Positions 22,856 through 26,706 of a stretch of DNA of 26,706 bases are shown piece after piece. The stretch is from JBPCOI01 sp051000395. Its GTDB lineage: Bacteria; Actinomycetota; Actinomycetes; Mycobacteriales; Jatrophihabitantaceae. The position numbers and the translations under genes are program-made. The stretch spans positions 1 through 26,706 of the forward strand of contig JBPCOI010000099.1 of NCBI GenBank assembly GCA_051000395.1. The letters run 5' to 3'. Each line of letters begins with the position of its first letter. Positions within the stretch are counted from its first letter, which is position 1. Under the pieces are notes generated by a model. It made no database searches. It worked only from the letters and a program-made list of their open reading frames with translations, and was not told the DNA's origin.

Positions 22856-24475
22856 ATGACGCGAACCGGAAGTCGGCCGCGCGCGGCGCGTTCCCAGCCC
22901 GCGCCGCCGGCAGGTGTCGCATCGCGCCCCACGGCGGCGAGGCTCACCGCCGTCGCCACGGTCGGTGCCGTGGCCATGGCCGCGACGTCCTGGCAGATCG
23001 GCGCCCTACCGCAGGGATGGCGACCGGCCGGACCCCTTCCCTACGTGATCTTCTACCTCGGTCTGGCAGCCATGACTGGTGCCTGGCTCGAGCTCGGCCG
23101 GCGCGTCCTTCGCATTACCCGCGCCGATTGCGCGCCGGACGCCGACCGTCCGCCGGACGCCGCGTCGCACGCCACCGTCGCCCTCATCGAGGGAAGCCCA
23201 GCGACGCTGCGCCGTTACGTTCTCGGATGCTGCGTGCCGTTTCTGTTCGCGGCGCCGTTCGGACGTGACCTGTGGGCCTACGCCGCGCAGGGCAATCTGG
23301 TGCGACACGGTATCGACCCGTACGCGCACGGACCGGCCGCGCTGCCGGGCGCCTTCACCGACGAGGTGAGCCGGCGGTGGTTGCACACCTCGGCTCCCTA
23401 CGGCCCGCTCTGGTTGCAGATCAGTCACGGGATCGACACCGTCGCCGGGCAGCACGTGCTGGCGGCCGCTGTCCTGTTGCGCCTGCCCGCGTTCGCCGGG
23501 CTGCTGTTGTGGTTGTGGGCGCTGCCGCATCTCGCCCGGCGCTTCGACGGCGGCACCGGCCGCCGCGCGGCAGCGGCGCTGTGGCTGGGGGCAGCCAGCC
23601 CGCTGACGATCGTGCTCGGTCTCGGTGGCGGCCACAACGACCTGCTGATGATCGGGCTGATCGTCGCCGGGCTCGCCCTCGCGACCGGACGTTCGTTCGG
23701 TTCGCTCGCCCTGGCCGGCGCAGTGATCGCAGTGGGCGTCATGGTCAAGTCGCCGGCGGCGATAGCCGTCGCCTTCGCGGTGCCGATCTGGTTGACGGCG
23801 AACCGCCGCGCACCGACGCTGCGCCACGTGCTCGTCGCGTGCTCTGCCGCGCTCGGGGGCGCAGCCGCCATTGCGCTCGTCGTCACCGTCGCGAGCGGCC
23901 TCGGGACCGGCTGGACCCACCAGGTCAATACCGCAGCGCCGTGGGTGAGCTGGTTGTCACTGCCTTCGGCAGCGGTGATGCTCGGCAAGCTGCTGACCGG
24001 CAACCTGCGCGAGCTCAAGGCCGTCGACGGCGCGCTGCAGCTCGCCCGCACGATCGGAGAGGCGCTCGCGGTCGCGGTCAGCGCTGCCCTCTGGTTCCTC
24101 GCGCTGCGGCGCGCCTCGCTGGCTTGCCTTGCCGTCGCGCTCGGTGCAGTGGCTCTGCTGGCACCGTCCGTGCAGCCCTGGTACTACTGCTGGGCGCTCG
24201 CCCTGGCCGGACTGGTCGTGCGCAGCGGACGGCTGCTCATCGCACTGGCGGCGGTATCGATCGCGTTCCCCGTCATGATCACGCCCTCCGGTGTGGGGCT
24301 GGAGAGCAGCCTCGCCGCGATCCCGATCATCGCCGGCGCGGCGGCTCTGGCCTGGTTCTCCATGCGCGCGCCGGTTTCAACGCCTGACGACAACGGTCCC
24401 GATCACACCCGGACCCAAGTGCGCGCTGACGACCGCCCCCAGCTCGGCAACGTGCAGTTCGCCGATCCGCGGTAG
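22856..24475 (+). CDS. Polyprenol-phosphate-mannose-dependent GT-C glycosyltransferase (MptB-like)
   Basis: A 539-aa integral membrane protein with roughly 12 hydrophobic segments. The first extracytoplasmic loop reads FGRDLWAYAAQGNLVRHGID then PYAHGPAAL, with TSAPYGPLWLQIS further on, the signature of the MptB group of alpha-1,6-mannosyltransferases that use polyprenol-phosphomannose; the Asp in GRDLW is the expected catalytic position of GT-C enzymes. SVQPWYYCWALALAGL near the C-terminus is typical too. The product would be a mannan or lipoglycan at the cell surface, inferred from the family. Start is ATG 22856. The last ~33 codons overlap degV on the other strand and appear unconserved. 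Confidence 0.85.
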   Translation: MTRTGSRPRAARSQPAPPAGVASRPTAARLTAVATVGAVAMAATSWQIGALPQGWRPAGPLPYVIFYLGLAAMTGAWLELGRRVLRITRADCAPDADRPPDAASHATVALIEGSPATLRRYVLGCCVPFLFAAPFGRDLWAYAAQGNLVRHGIDPYAHGPAALPGAFTDEVSRRWLHTSAPYGPLWLQISHGIDTVAGQHVLAAAVLLRLPAFAGLLLWLWALPHLARRFDGGTGRRAAAALWLGAASPLTIVLGLGGGHNDLLMIGLIVAGLALATGRSFGSLALAGAVIAVGVMVKSPAAIAVAFAVPIWLTANRRAPTLRHVLVACSAALGGAAAIALVVTVASGLGTGWTHQVNTAAPWVSWLSLPSAAVMLGKLLTGNLRELKAVDGALQLARTIGEALAVAVSAALWFLALRRASLACLAVALGAVALLAPSVQPWYYCWALALAGLVVRSGRLLIALAAVSIAFPVMITPSGVGLESSLAAIPIIAGAAALAWFSMRAPVSTPDDNGPDHTRTQVRADDRPQLGNVQFADPR

Positions 24476-25225
24476 CGCCGCGCGCAACTGCCCCGCCACC
24501 TGCTCAGCGCGCACCCCGGCGTCCAAGTGGTGCACGGCAAGGTCGACAGGTCCGTCTCCGGCCGCCTCGACGCTCAGCTGCACCAGGCGGGCGATCGCCT
24601 TCGCGGACGTGCGCACCTTCTCCAGCGCGACGATGTGCCCCTCCACCATCTGCAGCAGCGGCTTGACCGACAGCGACGTCGCCAGCATTGCTGCTGCCGT
24701 CCCGATCCGGCCGCCGCGCCTCAGGTACTCCAGCGTGTCGACGTAGAACAGCGTCCGCGTGCGGTCCACCGTGGCTGTCGCCGCGCCCTGCACGGTGGCC
24801 GCGGACGCGCCGTCGCGGGCCTGTTCCGCGGCGGCGATCACCGCAAAACCCAGCGCCATCGCGGTGGAGCGCGAGTCGACCACCCGAACCACGCCGTGAC
24901 CGAAGTCCTGCGCGGCGAGCGTCGCCGACTCCCACGTCCCCGACAGCGCCGCAGCCAGGTGTACCGAGACGACGCGTGTGGCACCGGCGGCCAAACAGCC
25001 CTGGTAGACAAGGGCAAACTCGCCCGGAGTCGGACGTGACGTGGTCACGGCGACCCTTTCGCGCAACGCGTGCGCAACGTCGGAGGGCGTGACGTCCACG
25101 CCGTCGGTGGCGGTGCGCGTCCCGAGCGTCACCCGCAACGGCACGATGTGGATGCCCAGCGACTCGGCGAGTCCTCGCGGCAGGTCGGCGGTGGAGTCGG
25201 TGACGACCGCCACGCGCTCATCCAT
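24377..25225 (-). CDS. DegV family fatty-acid-binding protein
   Basis: A 282-aa DegV protein. It begins VAVVTDSTADLPRGLAESLG, then IVPLRVTLG, TSRPTPGEFALVYQG, SVHLAAALSGTWESA and VVDSRSTAMALGFAVIAAAE, and the C-terminal domain has FYVDTLEYLRRGGRIG and LSVKPLLQM. Ser/Thr positions of the ligand pocket (TSRPTP, SGT) are kept. DegV/FakB-type proteins bind a fatty acid; in Firmicutes they present it to a kinase, but the actinobacterial role is less defined. ATG at 25225 follows leuS by 16 bp, so co-transcription with leuS is likely. The 3' end overlaps the convergent glycosyltransferase by 99 bp. Confidence 0.94.
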   Translation of the reverse strand: MDERVAVVTDSTADLPRGLAESLGIHIVPLRVTLGTRTATDGVDVTPSDVAHALRERVAVTTSRPTPGEFALVYQGCLAAGATRVVSVHLAAALSGTWESATLAAQDFGHGVVRVVDSRSTAMALGFAVIAAAEQARDGASAATVQGAATATVDRTRTLFYVDTLEYLRRGGRIGTAAAMLATSLSVKPLLQMVEGHIVALEKVRTSAKAIARLVQLSVEAAGDGPVDLAVHHLDAGVRAEQVAGQLRAALPRIGELHVAELGAVVSAHLGPGVIGTVVVRR

Positions 25226-25241
25226 GACTGCCCCGTTCGGT

Positions 25242-26706
25242 TCAGACGACGAAGTTCACCAAGCGGCCCGGCACGGCGACCACTCGCTTGGTGTCGCGGC
25301 CGTCGAGCGCCGCGGCGATCTTCGCGTCGGTCCGTGCGGCCGCCTCCAGTACTGCCGCATCGGCGCCGGCCTCGACGGTGATCACCGCTCTGACCTTGCC
25401 ATTGACCTGCACCGGCACGTCGACCGTCGCCTCGACGAGCAAGGCCTCGTCGGCGACGGGAAACTCGGCCCACGCCAGCGAGCTGTCGTGCCCGAGCAGC
25501 GACCAGAGTTCCTCGGCGACGTGCGGCGCGAGCGGCGCCAGCATCAGCACCAGCGGCTCGGCCAGTCGGCGCGGTGCGCCGCCGTGCGGGTAGGCCTGCG
25601 TCAGGGCGTTGGTCAGCTCAGTGATGCGCGCGATCGACGTGTTGAACCGCAGCGTCTCGTAGCCTTCTCGCACGGCGTGGATCGTCTTGTGCAGTAGGCG
25701 GTTGAGCTGCTCGAGTACGTCGTCGTCCGAGACGTGCGCGAGGCCGGTCCGCTCGTCGACAACGGTGCGCCAGATGCGCTGCAACTGCCGGTACGGCCCG
25801 ACAATCGCCTTCGTGTCCCACGGGCGGGACTGGTCGAGCGGTCCGGTGAACATCTCGAACATCCGCAGCGTGTCGGCGCCGTACTCGGCGTACAGCTCGT
25901 CGGGAGTCACCGCGTTCTTCAGCGACTTGCCCATCTTTCCGTAGACCCGGGACACCACCTGACCGCCGTGCACGAAGTCGCCGTCGCGTTCCTCGACCTG
26001 CGCGGCCTCGACGTAGCTCCCGCGCGCATCGGTGTAGGCGTACGCCTCGACGTAGCCCTGGTTCACCAGCCGGTGGAAGGGTTCGGACGAGCTCAGGTGA
26101 CCCAGGTCGAACAGCACCTTGTGCCAGAAGCGGGCGTAGAGCAGGTGCAGCACCGCGTGCTCGACACCGCCGACGTAGAGTTCCACGCCGCCCAGCGGAC
26201 GCTCGGCGCTCGGCCCCATCCAGTACCGCTCCACCTCCGGGTCGACCAGCCGCTCGGCGTTGGTCGGATCCAGGTAGCGCAGCTCGTACCAGCAGGAACC
26301 TGCCCAGTTGGGCATGGTGTTGGTCTCGCGGCGGTACCGCTTGGGCCCGTCGCCCAGATCGAGCGTGACGTCCACCCAGTCATCGAGGCGTCCCAGCGGC
26401 GGTTCGGGGACGGACGCCGCGTCGTCCGGCGGGAAGGACTTCGGCGAGAAGTCTTCGGTCTCCGGCAGCTCGACGGGCAGCATCGAGTCGGGCAACGCGA
26501 TAGGCAGGCCGTGATCCTCGCTGTCGGTGCTGTAGACGATCGGGAACGGTTCACCCCAGTAGCGCTGGCGACTGAACAGCCAGTCGCGCAGCCGGTAGAT
26601 CGTCGCGCTCCGGCCGCGGGGGAGGGGGTGCAGGTGGGGGGTGGTCTTGGTGAGGGAGCTGGCACCGGCGGGGTTTTCGTCCCAGCAAAAAAAGGGGGGC
26701 CACGGG
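25242..26706 (-). CDS. leuS: Leucyl-tRNA synthetase, C-terminal part (5' end outside window)
   Basis: About 488 codons of a class I aminoacyl-tRNA synthetase, open to the window edge. Visible parts: YRLRDWLFSRQRYWGEPFPI, MPNWAGSCWYELRYLDP, YVGGVEHAVLHLLYARFWH, the KMSKS-loop motif in the actinobacterial form KMGKSLKN, the anticodon-binding alpha-helical domain (RFNTSIARITELTNAL; LAPLAPHVAEELWSLLG) and the C-terminal domain VQVNGKVRAVI. It attaches leucine to tRNA-Leu. The HIGH motif and editing domain lie beyond the window. Upstream of about 26615 the translation (PWPPFFCWDENPAGASSLTK) no longer looks like LeuS, see findings. Confidence 0.95.
   Translation of the reverse strand, partial: PWPPFFCWDENPAGASSLTKTTPHLHPLPRGRSATIYRLRDWLFSRQRYWGEPFPIVYSTDSEDHGLPIALPDSMLPVELPETEDFSPKSFPPDDAASVPEPPLGRLDDWVDVTLDLGDGPKRYRRETNTMPNWAGSCWYELRYLDPTNAERLVDPEVERYWMGPSAERPLGGVELYVGGVEHAVLHLLYARFWHKVLFDLGHLSSSEPFHRLVNQGYVEAYAYTDARGSYVEAAQVEERDGDFVHGGQVVSRVYGKMGKSLKNAVTPDELYAEYGADTLRMFEMFTGPLDQSRPWDTKAIVGPYRQLQRIWRTVVDERTGLAHVSDDDVLEQLNRLLHKTIHAVREGYETLRFNTSIARITELTNALTQAYPHGGAPRRLAEPLVLMLAPLAPHVAEELWSLLGHDSSLAWAEFPVADEALLVEATVDVPVQVNGKVRAVITVEAGADAAVLEAAARTDAKIAAALDGRDTKRVVAVPGRLVNFVV

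Overview
The window comes from a high-GC actinobacterium. The reasons are GC-rich third codon positions, many GTG starts, overlapping start/stop codons, and a gene order familiar from Mycobacterium and Streptomyces: hrcA–dnaJ2–rsmE–phoH–ybeY–corC, plus lepA, rpsT, holA–comEC–comEA, degV and leuS. I cannot assign a genus. I see no rRNA, tRNA, CRISPR array or insertion sequence, and no gene-free stretch longer than about 200 bases.

Left part (1–9613, all minus strand, read right to left): a stress and RNA-quality operon. It runs hrcA, an internal CIRCE operator, dnaJ2, rsmE, a HIT protein, phoH (interrupted by an intein), ybeY, a CNNM/CBS (CorC-type) membrane protein, a cytidine-deaminase-like protein without visible active-site motifs, then a large repetitive coiled-coil protein that leaves the window. 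Several neighbours share GTGA start/stop overlaps.

Middle (9719–17660): a small conserved plus-strand gene divergent from hrcA, then a minus-strand cluster of secreted or membrane-anchored RNase (RNase Sa/barnase type), barstar-type inhibitor, MFS transporter and hemW, with 14-bp or shorter overlaps and gaps. Divergent from it is a plus-strand set: dienelactone hydrolase, a small conserved protein, an MDR oxidoreductase and the 34-codon stump of a VOC/glyoxalase gene that stops beside lepA. lepA is on the minus strand and a 123-aa unknown gene diverges from it.

Right part (17661–26706): rpsT with a recognisable promoter and leader hairpin (plus strand); the minus-strand comEA–comEC–holA DNA-uptake/replication cluster, in which the comEC frame runs far into holA; a plus-strand GT-C mannosyltransferase-like gene whose 3' end overlaps degV; and degV and leuS on the minus strand. 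The last ~90 bases look unlike leuS or the rest of the genome and may be a poor contig end.

The most notable items are the PhoH intein with a class 3 (W-C-T) splicing signature and an Ala first residue, the RNase/barstar pair coupled to an MFS gene, the CIRCE element placed inside the hrcA operon, the comEC/holA readthrough, and the higher-order repeat in the coiled-coil gene.
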